Part shown: piece after piece, positions 1 through 7,235 of the stretch
How positions within the stretch are numbered: the stretch's first letter is position 1
Layout of the letters: every line of letters begins with the position of its first letter
Source of the DNA: CAVUPF01 sp963743285
Lineage (GTDB): Bacteria > Actinomycetota > Thermoleophilia > Solirubrobacterales > 70-9
Assembly: GCA_963743285.1 (NCBI GenBank)
Contig: CAVUPF010000012.1
Span: forward strand, 62,001-126,000
Length of the DNA: 64,000 nucleotides
Direction of reading: 5' to 3'
The notes under the pieces: model-generated
What the model was told of the DNA's origin: nothing
The model's input: the letters and a program-made list of their open reading frames with translations, nothing else
The model's database searches: none
Translations under genes and position numbers: made by a program

Positions 1-1
1 C

Positions 2-370
2 CGGCTTGTCCTCGACAACGACGAGACGCTCTACAACACGCGCCGCGAGATTATCCGCGAGCATTTGGCGGCGCGCGACCGGTGCCCAATGTGCGGGGGC
101 GTGGGGACCCGCACAAATCGTGGTGAGGGCCCGAACGCCCGCATCGCCTGCGAGCGCTGCGGGCAGTCGGGCAAGGTCAGCCGTTCCCCTCACCAGCTCG
201 GCGAGCGGCTCAAGGGGCTCTGCGAAGAGCTGATCGGCCTGGAATGGGAAGGCGACGCCGGATCTGGCCTCGCCCGCGAGGTGCTCTCGACCGCCCTCGC
301 CTGGGTCGATTGGGCCGGGTTGGCTGCGTCCTACATCGAGGACATGAGCACCGAACTCGAGGCCCTCTGA
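2..370 (+). CDS. Zinc-ribbon protein, 5' end outside window
   Basis: The reading frame is open from the first bases of the window to a TGA at 368-370, so the N-terminus is missing; an internal TTG at 65 is not needed as a start. The visible part contains a CPMCGG...CERCGQ pair, a treble-clef or zinc-ribbon knuckle, followed by a helical tail. The last base of the stop overlaps the ATG of the next gene (ATGA), so the two are probably translationally coupled. Function unknown; the setting suggests an accessory protein of the mobile element. Confidence 0.7.
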   Translation, partial: RLVLDNDETLYNTRREIIREHLAARDRCPMCGGVGTRTNRGEGPNARIACERCGQSGKVSRSPHQLGERLKGLCEELIGLEWEGDAGSGLAREVLSTALAWVDWAGLAASYIEDMSTELEAL

Positions 371-681
371 TGACCTTGCTCAAGGCTGAGGGCGAGCGGC
401 CACTGTTCACGGCCAGGTTTCACGGCCGCGGCAGCTCATCGCGCGTTTTCGAGATCGTCGACGTATTCAGCATCGACGGCGCGACGAGAGAGGCTGAAAT
501 CAGCGCCGCCACGCCAAACCGCAAGGCCGGGCGACGAATCGTGCCGGTGGAGAGCCTTTCGAGCTTCCAGGTGTTGACGGAGGCCCCGCCCGAGGTCATC
601 TGCCCGGAGTGCGGCTCCAACGATGTGACAGAGGTCGAGGAGGAGCACTACTGCGAGGCGTGCCAGCACTACTTCGCCTGA
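370..681 (+). CDS. Small C-terminal zinc-ribbon protein
   Basis: This 103-residue protein starts at the ATG overlapping the upstream stop codon. A longer frame extends upstream but lies inside the previous gene. The C-terminus carries CPEC-x(14)-CEAC, a rubredoxin-like zinc ribbon; the N-terminal 70 residues look like a small beta-rich domain. It forms an operon with the preceding zinc-ribbon gene. No family is recognised; such proteins are common in phage and ICE early regions and may bind nucleic acid. Confidence 0.65.
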   Translation: MTLLKAEGERPLFTARFHGRGSSSRVFEIVDVFSIDGATREAEISAATPNRKAGRRIVPVESLSSFQVLTEAPPEVICPECGSNDVTEVEEEHYCEACQHYFA

Positions 682-766
682 GCGCTCCGACCAGGCGCCG
701 CTCACCACGGCGCCTGGTCGAGTCGCAGGGCTCGCGCAAGAGTTCCCAACCGAAAGGGATTCACAG

Positions 767-1360
767 ATGGGCTATCACACCGATTTTGGCGGTGCGCTGG
801 AGATCAAGCCGCCGTTGACCGCTGAGCAGGTCGCCACCCTGGAGAAATGGTCCAATGGCGACGACACCCCCGAGGATTCGCCGGGCGGTTATTGCCCTTG
901 GGTCGGAAGTGACGGCGGCTGCTTCATCCAGTGGGATGAGCAGGAAAAGCCCTATGACGCCGAGGACTGGATGGTTTATGTCTGCGAGCACCTCCTCGCC
1001 GATAAGCAGCTCGCCAACGGCTTGATAGACGCTTGCGGCGAGGACCCAGACGACCGTTGGCAGCTCCGCGTCGAAGACAGCAAGGTCGAAGTCATTCCTG
1101 GCCATGTGGTCTTTGAGAAGCCAGGCATCTACACGGTGGCGCTCATCCACACATACGAACTCGGAGCCGATGTTCAGAAGGTCAAGGCCCGCAACGGACA
1201 GCACGCCGCCGCTGTGGCGCTTGCCGCTGTCGTCTACGCCGATGAGCCTGAAGAGGTCGTCAACGATGACGGCAACGCCGAGGAAGCGGCCGGCTGGATC
1301 GTCGTCGCCGTCTTCGAGGGCGATTGCGTCGAAGCCCCGCACCCGGCGCTGGTCCTATGA
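767..1360 (+). CDS. Acidic hypothetical mobile-element protein
   Basis: The 197-residue acidic protein has a GAAAGGG Shine-Dalgarno about 8 bases before the ATG. The N-terminal half (about 1-110, starting MGYHTDFGGAL, with several Trp and a GGYCPW segment) resembles a type of small protein often carried by phages and plasmids. The C-terminal 80 residues look like a separate alpha/beta domain with many Asp and Glu. There are no membrane segments and no catalytic motif that I recognise. Function unknown. Confidence 0.6.
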   Translation: MGYHTDFGGALEIKPPLTAEQVATLEKWSNGDDTPEDSPGGYCPWVGSDGGCFIQWDEQEKPYDAEDWMVYVCEHLLADKQLANGLIDACGEDPDDRWQLRVEDSKVEVIPGHVVFEKPGIYTVALIHTYELGADVQKVKARNGQHAAAVALAAVVYADEPEEVVNDDGNAEEAAGWIVVAVFEGDCVEAPHPALVL

Positions 1361-1500
1361 GCCGGTGCGGACACGCTTACGGGGCCGACCCAGGGTGTTG
1401 AGCTTCCATGCCCAGAAACCAACCGTAATCCACGCTGTGAACCTTCCTTCCCCAACCAAGGGGAGGCGGTCCTGCAGCGCGCCGCGATGATCCTCCTGCT

Positions 1501-1701
1501 TCAGTGCTCTTCGCTCGAGCGCCGCACCGCTGCCGCGACATCGGGCATCGGCTCTCCGGTCAGCGTCTCCCCCCAGCCCTCGGGCAGCGGCACCATCTTG
1601 GACTCCGCCTCTGCCTCCTCAACCACCACGATCCGCGCTTTTGGGACTTGCGGATCGGGCAGTGCGTCCACCTCACGGTGCAGCTGCTCGCGGGTCGCCA
1701 C
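1501..1701 (-). CDS. Antitoxin-like small protein
   Basis: The 66-residue protein has a GTG start. Its opening, M-TREQLHREVDALPD, is the amphipathic N-terminus often seen in small antitoxins that wrap a toxin. It resembles the neighbouring protein at 1804-2049, which starts MTTREKFDRLVDQF, so the two may be paralogues. It runs against the flanking operons. No toxin gene is adjacent, so a toxin-antitoxin role is inference. Confidence 0.4.
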   Translation of the reverse strand: MATREQLHREVDALPDPQVPKARIVVVEEAEAESKMVPLPEGWGETLTGEPMPDVAAAVRRSSEEH

Positions 1702-1803
1702 CGACCCGACTTTAGCGCCGAGCCCCGCCCCTCGCCCTTACCACCGGAGCGCCCGTTATGACCTGCGCCGAACCGCGTCTGGGTCGCACCGCTGCTTTCG
1801 GTC

Positions 1804-2049
1804 CTACCAGGGTCCGTGCCCGGCCGCCCGTTCTTCTTCGTCTAGGCGCCCCAGCACGGCGCGCCGCGAGGACTTGTGGACCTCCTCGAGGTCGGCCCAG
1901 CCATCGGGCTCGAACTGCGGCGTGCGCTCATACGACTCGACGACCTGCCTGTCGATCTCGCGCTCGCGTAGCAGTCGCGCGTACTCGGCCTTCAGCGAAG
2001 GCTCGGAGAACTGGTCCACCAGCCGATCGAATTTTTCACGAGTCGTCAT
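1804..2049 (-). CDS. Antitoxin-like small protein
   Basis: The 81-residue, charged and helical protein probably starts at MTTREKFDRLVD. An upstream extension in the same frame (MAAGVGATVGL) looks like non-coding DNA. It shares the opening pattern of the protein at 1501-1701. It lies 218 bases downstream of a ribbon-helix-helix gene on the same strand. No partner toxin is visible. Confidence 0.4.
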   Translation of the reverse strand: MTTREKFDRLVDQFSEPSLKAEYARLLREREIDRQVVESYERTPQFEPDGWADLEEVHKSSRRAVLGRLDEEERAAGHGPW

Positions 2050-2267
2050 CAACCCCACGGTAGCGCCGACCCCTGCTGCCAAACCAACTCCCGCTCACCC
2101 CACATCCCCTGCCCCACCGACGGGAGCCCCCGCATGACCCGTCCCGCGGTCACTTCGAGTTGCGAACGGCTTGCGCTAAGCGTGCGGTGCCGGATCGACG
2201 ACGCGCAGCTTCACTGCGCACTGCGGCGCTCGAGTTCGTCCCGGCTCTCGCGCACCACCGACGTCTC

Positions 2268-2495
2268 CTACGCCGGGCGGCGGGCGACCGGCTCGGTTGC
2301 CGTCTCCGCCCCGCTGCGGCCGTCGCTGGAACGCCCCAGCCCGACCCGGGGGCGATGCCCCGCCCTGATCGCGACGGCCTTCTCCTCGACCGCCTCTGCG
2401 AGCACGGCGCTGAGACTGGCCCCTCGCCTACGCGCCTCGCCTTCGAGCGTCGCGAGCGCCTCGACGTCGGCGCTGAGCGTGATTCGACGATTCAT
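2268..2495 (-). CDS. Ribbon-helix-helix antitoxin-like protein
   Basis: The 75-residue protein starts MNRRITLSADVEALATLEGEARRRG, the beta-strand plus two-helix pattern of CopG/Arc/VapB ribbon-helix-helix DNA-binding domains (about residues 1-45). A basic, disordered tail follows and would be the toxin-binding part. No PIN-domain or other toxin follows on the minus strand; the 218 bases to the next gene hold only a very short open frame. It may be an orphan antitoxin or a regulator. Confidence 0.55.
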   Translation of the reverse strand: MNRRITLSADVEALATLEGEARRRGASLSAVLAEAVEEKAVAIRAGHRPRVGLGRSSDGRSGAETATEPVARRPA

Positions 2496-2639
2496 GGTTC
2501 ACGATGCTACCCCCGAGCATGCCCTCTTACCCGCCAGGGAGGGCATGCGCAGGGGGCGGAGGAGCGGGGCAGATCTTGCCCGCCGCGGCCGGCCCGCCGA
2601 CGGCCGCAGGATCGCACGCTGCGCGTGCGGGGCGGCCGC

Positions 2640-3197
2640 ATGGCGAACCGGCCGACACCGACGCAGAGCCTCACCGAGCCCCGCTCCACAGTCCTCGAGC
2701 ACCTGCTCGCCGCCAACGGTGACCGCCTCCTCTCCCACGCCCGCCGTCACGCCCAGCGAGCCGCCGACGCGGAGGAAGCGCTGCAGACCGCCTGCGCACT
2801 TTTCCTGGAGCGCTATGAGGGCGGCTGCGACCCGCTCGCCTGGCTCTACACCAGCGTCAAGCGCGAGGCCTGGGCGATCCGCCGCCGCGGATCGCGCCAC
2901 CGCGAGTGCGGCTTCGCTGGCGTCAAAGAGGGCGGCGGCTTCTACGACGTCACCGAGACGCTTGCCGCCGATACCTCAGACCCCGAGCAACGCGCGCTTC
3001 GTCGCGAGCTGCACCGAGAACACCGGGGCGCACTCGCGGCCCTCAAGCCTGCCGAGCGCACCGCCCTGCTGCTTCGCGCTCTCGGCTACACCTACCACGA
3101 GATCATGGCCCTCCAGAACTGGAGCTACACCAAGGTCAACCGGGCTCTGGCCGAGGGCCGCGCCGCGCTTCGGGCGCTCGAGCGCGAGGAGCGCTGA
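2640..3197 (+). CDS. ECF-like RNA polymerase sigma factor
   Basis: The 185-residue protein starts at MANRPTPT; the same frame upstream is Arg/Ala-rich and looks non-coding. Residues about 20-80 match sigma region 2 (a DAEEALQ helix and an AWLYTSVKREAWAIRRR segment). Residues about 130-180 match region 4, with a helix-turn-helix around GYTYHEIMALQNWSYTKVNRAL. It is a clear paralogue of the sigma factor at 22663-23229, sharing the TKVNR-LAEGRAALR ending. It is followed by a 127-bp nested inverted repeat. It probably directs transcription of part of the element. Confidence 0.8.
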   Translation: MANRPTPTQSLTEPRSTVLEHLLAANGDRLLSHARRHAQRAADAEEALQTACALFLERYEGGCDPLAWLYTSVKREAWAIRRRGSRHRECGFAGVKEGGGFYDVTETLAADTSDPEQRALRRELHREHRGALAALKPAERTALLLRALGYTYHEIMALQNWSYTKVNRALAEGRAALRALEREER

Positions 3198-3292
3198 AGC
3201 TACCCGCCTGCCGTCCAACTGCCGCGCGGGCCCTCCCGCGGGGCATCGAGGCTGCGAACCGGGCTGCGGCCATGGCAGAGGCCGCCAGGGTG

Positions 3293-3419
3293 CGCACCCA
3301 CTTCGCTTGCCAGAGCCCCCTGAGGCCGAGAAAGTGACGCTGACCCCTCCCCCTCACGATTGTGAGTGAAAGGGGTCAGCGTCACTTTCTGTGTGAGGAA
3401 GGCAAGCGAAGTGGGTGCG
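3293..3419. repeat. 127-bp nested inverted repeat
   Basis: Three sets of perfect arms lie one inside another: 3293-3311 with 3401-3419 (19 bp), 3329-3348 with 3371-3390 (20 bp), and CTCAC/GTGAG at 3353-3357 with 3362-3366. The right inner arm starts AGGGGTCAGCG. It would fold into one long hairpin or cruciform directly downstream of the sigma-factor gene. It could act as a terminator, but the size and nesting suggest a recombination, origin or palindromic mobile structure. Confidence 0.8.
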
Positions 3420-3915
3420 AGGTGGGATTTGTTTTGTTGTGAGTCGAGTAGCAAGTGCAGTACAGAGTGGGGGAGAGGTGGATTGAGACAGATGGGTTGA
3501 GATGTTGGTTGGTAGTGGTCGTGGTGGGGTGGGTGCAGGATCGGGTCGGGCTTTGAGCAGTGCGGAGCGGTGGGTGCTCGGGATCTGGTGGTGGCCGGCG
3601 TCTGCACGGCTCGGGGTCGGGCTGGGGCACGGCGTTGGCGGGGCAGCTCTGGTCGTATCCGGATGGTGATTTTGACGGCCTGACCTGGGGGAGCGGCGCT
3701 TACGCGGTTTGGTCGTTGCGGGTACTGGCGGCACTGCCCACCTGGCCCGTGAGCCGGTGGATCGGGGCAGGCGCATCCTGGCGCCAGCACCGAGGACTGC
3801 AAGGCCCCACGAGGGGGCCTCCTTCGGCCCCTTCGCCTGCGGCTTCGGGGTTCCGTCCTCGGATGTCCGGCGCGGAGGACCTGCCCGTTCGATCCACCGA
3901 CACGGGAGGTTTCAA
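3420..3915. other. Intergenic region, G/T-rich strand and leader hairpin
   Basis: No gene is convincing here; the minus-strand open frames are low-complexity Thr/Pro/Ser strings. From about 3420 to 3650 the plus strand is strongly G and T rich and poor in C, unlike the rest of the window. A hairpin with AGGCCCC/GGGGCCT arms lies near 3801-3821, followed by CTTCGG-type loops. The region ends in GGGAGGT, the ribosome binding site of the next gene. Confidence 0.5.
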
Positions 3916-4242
3916 ATGACCGAGGTACAGCTCGACATAGACGCCCTGAAGTACGAGGGCACCGAAGTCGCCCGCTACCGCGTCTCCGCCGGCGAGCGGA
4001 TCGTGATCGGCCGCCGCGCCGCCGGCGGCGCCGAGATCGTCGACGTGCCGGGCGGCGCCGAGGGGCGTTGCTACCACGTCGACCACGGCTACCGCGAGGC
4101 GGCGGGCCTGGCGGCGTTCGTCAAGGACTACCTCGAGCAGGCGGCTCGCCTCGATGCCTGCCCGATGAGCCGCGAGGCGATCGGCGCCCTGCTCGGCGAT
4201 GGCGACGAGGACCTCTACGCGGTGATGTTGGAAGCGCTTTAG
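3916..4242 (+). CDS. Hypothetical ICE protein
   Basis: The 108-residue protein has a strong GGGAGGT ribosome binding site 6 bases before the ATG; the upstream extension of the frame is leader sequence. It starts MTEVQLDIDALKYEG, with a probable small beta domain (1-60) and helical C-terminal half containing an Asp/Glu-rich end. It is the first gene of the set that carries the three ssb genes and may belong to their regulon. No known domain. Confidence 0.6.
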   Translation: MTEVQLDIDALKYEGTEVARYRVSAGERIVIGRRAAGGAEIVDVPGGAEGRCYHVDHGYREAAGLAAFVKDYLEQAARLDACPMSREAIGALLGDGDEDLYAVMLEAL

Positions 4243-4366
4243 GAGGCGGTTGGAGCGAGGCGGCGCGGCCCGCTGCTTCGCTCCTTCGCCCGATTTTGCC
4301 CCCTGGGAGGGGGCGGGCGCGGAAGCGAAGAGCGGGCCCGCCGGGCCCCGGAAAGGAGGATGCGCG

Positions 4367-4678
4367 ATGAACAACGTCAGTCTCTTCGGTCGGCTCGACA
4401 GCGAGCCTCAGTTGCTGGGCTTGCCCGGCCGCGACGTCTGCGAGTTCTGGCTCGCCGTAAACGGTCGCCTCGACAAGCAGACTCTCTACGTCAAGGTGAT
4501 TGCTTTCAGGGGCCTCGCCGAGCGCCTCGCCGAGCAGCTGAGCGAGGGCGATCGGATCGCCGTCAGCGGCCATCTGCGCTCCCAGCGCTGGCCGGGATCG
4601 CGGCGGCTGTATGTGCACTCGGTGCTGGCCCGTGACGTGCAGTTGGCGGGGGCCGAGGATGGCGAGGCCTCGCGATGA
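4367..4678 (+). CDS. ssb: Single-stranded DNA-binding protein, copy 1
   Basis: The 103-residue OB-fold protein begins MNNVSLFGRLDSEPQL and contains LYVKVIAFRGLAERLAEQLSEGDRIAVSGHLRSQRW, the beta1-to-beta4 pattern of bacterial SSB/PriB proteins. It ends right after the OB fold and lacks the acidic DDIPF-type tail used to recruit partners. AAAGGAGG lies 7 bases before the ATG. It is one of three divergent SSB copies here and would protect single-stranded transfer DNA. Confidence 0.85.
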   Translation: MNNVSLFGRLDSEPQLLGLPGRDVCEFWLAVNGRLDKQTLYVKVIAFRGLAERLAEQLSEGDRIAVSGHLRSQRWPGSRRLYVHSVLARDVQLAGAEDGEASR

Positions 4679-4930
4679 CCGTGGGCGCGGTTGCTGATCG
4701 GATCGCAGGCTCGGGTCGTTGCCCGCTGGCATCTGCCCCGTCCATCTGGGTGCCTTCCGAGGCCGGCGGGCGGGCGTTTACAGCTTCACTCCATTTTGCC
4801 CCGCCGGCTCCCCGCGCAAGGTCGCTGCGCTCCCTTCCCCTCGCTGCGCTCGGTGCGCGGCTCACCTTTTTCGGGGCTTTGTCGCTACGCAAGCAAACAC
4901 CAGCCCCACCGGGCACGGAAGGAGATCCAG
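4679..4930 (+). promoter_or_regulatory. Leader between ssb copies 1 and 2
   Basis: A frame starting at 4675 crosses this stretch in phase with a later gene, but its composition is not protein-like. The segment contains TTTTGCCCC at 4794-4802, also found in the leader of copy 1 (4294-4302) and before the coupling-protein gene (7207-7215). It also has small GC-rich stem-loops (CTCGCTGCGCTCGGTGCGCG) and ends with AAGGAGAT. It is probably an mRNA leader or promoter region. Confidence 0.4.
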
Positions 4931-5239
4931 ATGAACAAGGTAGAGCTGCAGGGCCGACTCACCAAGGACCCCGAGCTGAGCGATCGCTCCGGCACCGCCG
5001 TCTGCGACATGCGCCTCGCGGTCAACGGCCCGGGCAACACGGCGCCGCTCTTCATCGACGTGGTCGCGTTCAAAGACCGCGCGATCGAGTGCGCCGAGAG
5101 TCTCAGCAAGGGCTCCCAGGTCGAGGTCCGCGGCGCCCTGCGTTACTCCGAGTGGGAGTCGAAGTCGACGCCCAAGGCCAAACCGCAGCGCCGCTCCAAG
5201 CACTCGGTGATCGCCGCCGAGGTGAAGCCGGCTGCCTGA
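4931..5239 (+). CDS. ssb: Single-stranded DNA-binding protein, copy 2
   Basis: The 102-residue OB-fold protein starts MNKVELQGRLTKDPEL and has the core FIDVVAFKDRAIECAESLSKGSQVEVRGALRYSEW. An AAGGAGAT site lies just before the ATG. Like the other copies it lacks the acidic tail of chromosomal SSB and ends in a basic segment (KSTPKAKPQRRSKHS). It is closer to copy 3 (TKDPE, SKG, RxSEWES) than to copy 1. A strong intrinsic terminator follows. Confidence 0.88.
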   Translation: MNKVELQGRLTKDPELSDRSGTAVCDMRLAVNGPGNTAPLFIDVVAFKDRAIECAESLSKGSQVEVRGALRYSEWESKSTPKAKPQRRSKHSVIAAEVKPAA

Positions 5240-5260
5240 GCGCAGTACCGCAGGCCCCGA

Positions 5261-5296
5261 GAGGCCCGGCGCCACAGTTCGCGCCGGGCCTCTTTT
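5261..5296 (+). terminator. Intrinsic terminator after ssb copy 2
   Basis: A perfect 12-bp stem, GAGGCCCGGCGC (5261-5272) with its complement (5281-5292), has an 8-base loop and is followed by TTTT. Confidence 0.85.
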
Positions 5297-5343
5297 CACG
5301 GGGTGTCCCCAATCGCCGCGCCGCCGCGTCTAAGGAGCATAAG

Positions 5344-6006
5344 ATGCCAGGAGGAAAGAGAACAGATCGGATCAGCCCTCGCGACATCGAGGTGCTTGAG
5401 TTCATTGCCCGTCTCGGGGTGGTGCCGCGCAGCGCCGTCGCCCTCTGGGCGGGGACCGCCCGCACCGTGACGATCACCCGTGAGCGCCGCCTGCGCGAGG
5501 CCGGCTTGATCGAGGTGCAGTTGGGCTACGGGCTCAGCGACCGCCTCGTGCTCTGCACCAGGCCCGGTCTGCGGGCTGCGGGGCGCGCCGAACTAAGCAC
5601 CGCCCGGGTTTCGCTGGCCAAAATCCCCCACGAAGTGCTCGTCGCCAGGCTCGCCGCCTTGCTGGAGCGCGGCGGCGAGCAGGTGCTCTCCGAGCGCGAG
5701 ATCATCGCCCGCGAGGATGCCGAGGGCAAGCGCATCTACTGCGCAGCGCTCGCCGGCGGGCACTTTCACCGCGCCGACCTTCTCCGCCTCGGAGCCGACG
5801 GTGAGCCCGCCGAGGCGATCGAGGTCGAGCTCAGCACCAAGGGCGCGGCGCGTCTGGACCAGTTCTTGCGTGCCTGGCGCATGGCGGTCGCCGAACGTCG
5901 CCTCAGTCGGGTCATCTACCGCTGCGCGCCGCGTACCCGTCGCTTCGTCGAGCAGGCCGTCGAGCGCACCCGCACCGCTGAAGCGATCACGGTTCAGGGG
6001 CTGTAG
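5344..6006 (+). CDS. Replication-relaxation family protein
   Basis: The 220-residue protein starts MPGGKRTDRISPRDIEVLEFIARLGVVPRSAV. This is the N-terminal winged helix of the replication-relaxation family, followed by a C-terminal alpha/beta part with an EAIEVELSTKG motif that resembles a nuclease-like core. Members sit on plasmids and ICEs beside coupling ATPases and are proposed to act in plasmid replication. Two relatives lie at 23473 and 25439. The start is preceded by TAAGGAG. Confidence 0.7.
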   Translation: MPGGKRTDRISPRDIEVLEFIARLGVVPRSAVALWAGTARTVTITRERRLREAGLIEVQLGYGLSDRLVLCTRPGLRAAGRAELSTARVSLAKIPHEVLVARLAALLERGGEQVLSEREIIAREDAEGKRIYCAALAGGHFHRADLLRLGADGEPAEAIEVELSTKGAARLDQFLRAWRMAVAERRLSRVIYRCAPRTRRFVEQAVERTRTAEAITVQGL

Positions 6007-6108
6007 CGACGCCCTCCCGCGCGCCGTCTCTCGCCGCCGTCGCCGTGCCGCCATTTATCGACTTTCAGCAACGAAGTGGAATCGAATCCCCAAGCGAAAG
6101 GACTCCCG

Positions 6109-6528
6109 ATGAGCCCATCTCCCGATTCACCGCGCCGTTCTCCGCAGCCCGAGACGACTCAGATCGTCGTCCTCAACGACGGCGAGACCTACAGCGCACT
6201 CAGCGGTTGCGCGGTCTATGAGGTGCCGGTCGCCGCGACGCCGGAGCAGATCGAAGCCGGGCTCTCTCAGGGCACCTTGCGAGAGCTGAGGCTCTGCGCC
6301 GGAGAAGAGCACTCGGCGCAGCTCGCGGAGCCAGGCCCCGAGCCGCTCATCCAGATCGTCTTCACCGAGGAGGATGTGCGCTCGATAGCCGCGGAAGCCG
6401 AGGACGGTGAGATAGACGAGGACCTTGCGCTGAAGCGCGCCTCCGGGTGGGCTTCGAGCGTCCAGGACACTGTCGTGAGGCTCTGCAATGAGCTGCTTTT
6501 CAATGTCGTCTGCTTCGGGCAGCCGTGA
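6109..6528 (+). CDS. Hypothetical acidic protein
   Basis: The 139-residue protein starts at MSPSPDSPRR after a GAAAGGA site; a GTG upstream in frame (6076) is less likely. A basic, disordered N-terminus (1-20) is followed by an acidic domain (about 22-135) beginning TTQIVVLNDGETYS. No known motif. It lies in the ssb/coupling-protein cluster, so an accessory transfer or maintenance role is inferred. Confidence 0.55.
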   Translation: MSPSPDSPRRSPQPETTQIVVLNDGETYSALSGCAVYEVPVAATPEQIEAGLSQGTLRELRLCAGEEHSAQLAEPGPEPLIQIVFTEEDVRSIAAEAEDGEIDEDLALKRASGWASSVQDTVVRLCNELLFNVVCFGQP

Positions 6529-6860
6529 TTGGAGCGACTGCTCACCACCTCGCTGCATCGACGTCTACCGACTCGACGTCCTCTGCGGCGGGATCGCTCA
6601 CAGCCCAGTCGGCACAGCGCTGTAAAGGGGACGATTCAGCTCCCCGCTATGGCGTTCGCCGGGCTGGGTGCCTGGCAGGCGGGTTACTCGATCGGGCCCA
6701 GCCTCGGCGTCTGCCCGGGCTTCTCAGCTGCGCTCGATCTTGCCCCACCCCTCGCCCGGCGCAAGGGGCTTCGCCCCTTCCCCTGCGGTGCGCCGGGCTG
6801 CGGGGCGGGGCGCGCTCGCTTCGCAATCGAAGCCGGCCAGGCCGGCGAGAGGAGTTCGAG
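6529..6860 (+). promoter_or_regulatory. Leader region with GC-rich hairpins
   Basis: I see no credible gene. TCTTGCCCC (6738-6746), a variant of the TTTTGCCCC motif of other leaders, is followed by stem-loops such as AGGGGCTTCGCCCCT. The region ends in GAGAGGAG before the next ATG. It is probably promoter and untranslated leader. Confidence 0.4.
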
Positions 6861-7133
6861 ATGACCAACGCAACCCAGCAGCCGCCCAGCGACAAGCAGC
6901 TGCGATACCTGCGCAGCCTGGCCGCCCAGCGCGGCGAGTCGTTCAGCTACCCGCATTCGGCCGCCGAGGCCTCGGCGGAGATCGAGCGCTTGAAGGCCCG
7001 CCGGCGCGGCAGCTACGTCGAGCGCCGCATCGAGCGCGAGCAGGTCAGCCGCGACATGGCGAGCCGCGGCGACGCCGCCTCGGTTCGGGAGTCCGAGATC
7101 GTCGGCTACGGGTCCTCGGCGCGCTGGCGCTGA
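6861..7133 (+). CDS. DUF3072-like small protein
   Basis: The 90-residue protein contains PSDKQLRYLRSLAAQRGESFSYP and an EASAEIERLKAR helix. This resembles the DUF3072-type motif (xTxxQxxYLRxLA...A-x-x-x-I-x-x-L) found as a short tag in actinobacterial mobile elements. The C-terminus is Arg-rich and may contact nucleic acid. GAGAGGAG precedes the ATG. Function unknown. Confidence 0.6.
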   Translation: MTNATQQPPSDKQLRYLRSLAAQRGESFSYPHSAAEASAEIERLKARRRGSYVERRIEREQVSRDMASRGDAASVRESEIVGYGSSARWR

Positions 7134-7235
7134 GCGCTCGCAGGTCTGCGGGCCGATTGCCGCGACACGCCGGCCGCATCGAAAAATCTTCCGACGGGGT
7201 GGGACCTTTTGCCCCTCCCGCGCGTCTTGCCGGTG

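Noticed and set aside
2134..3369. 411-residue plus-strand frame over the first sigma gene
   Set aside because: Ser/Arg/Pro/Ala-rich shadow of the real sigma frame; no domain.
3382..3802. Minus-strand frames rich in Thr, Pro and Ser
   Set aside because: Low complexity produced by the G/T-rich strand; no ribosome binding site or motif.
4675..5343. N-terminal extension of the 5344 protein back to 4675
   Set aside because: It runs across a leader, ssb copy 2 and a perfect terminator; only the part from ATG 5344 is protein-like.
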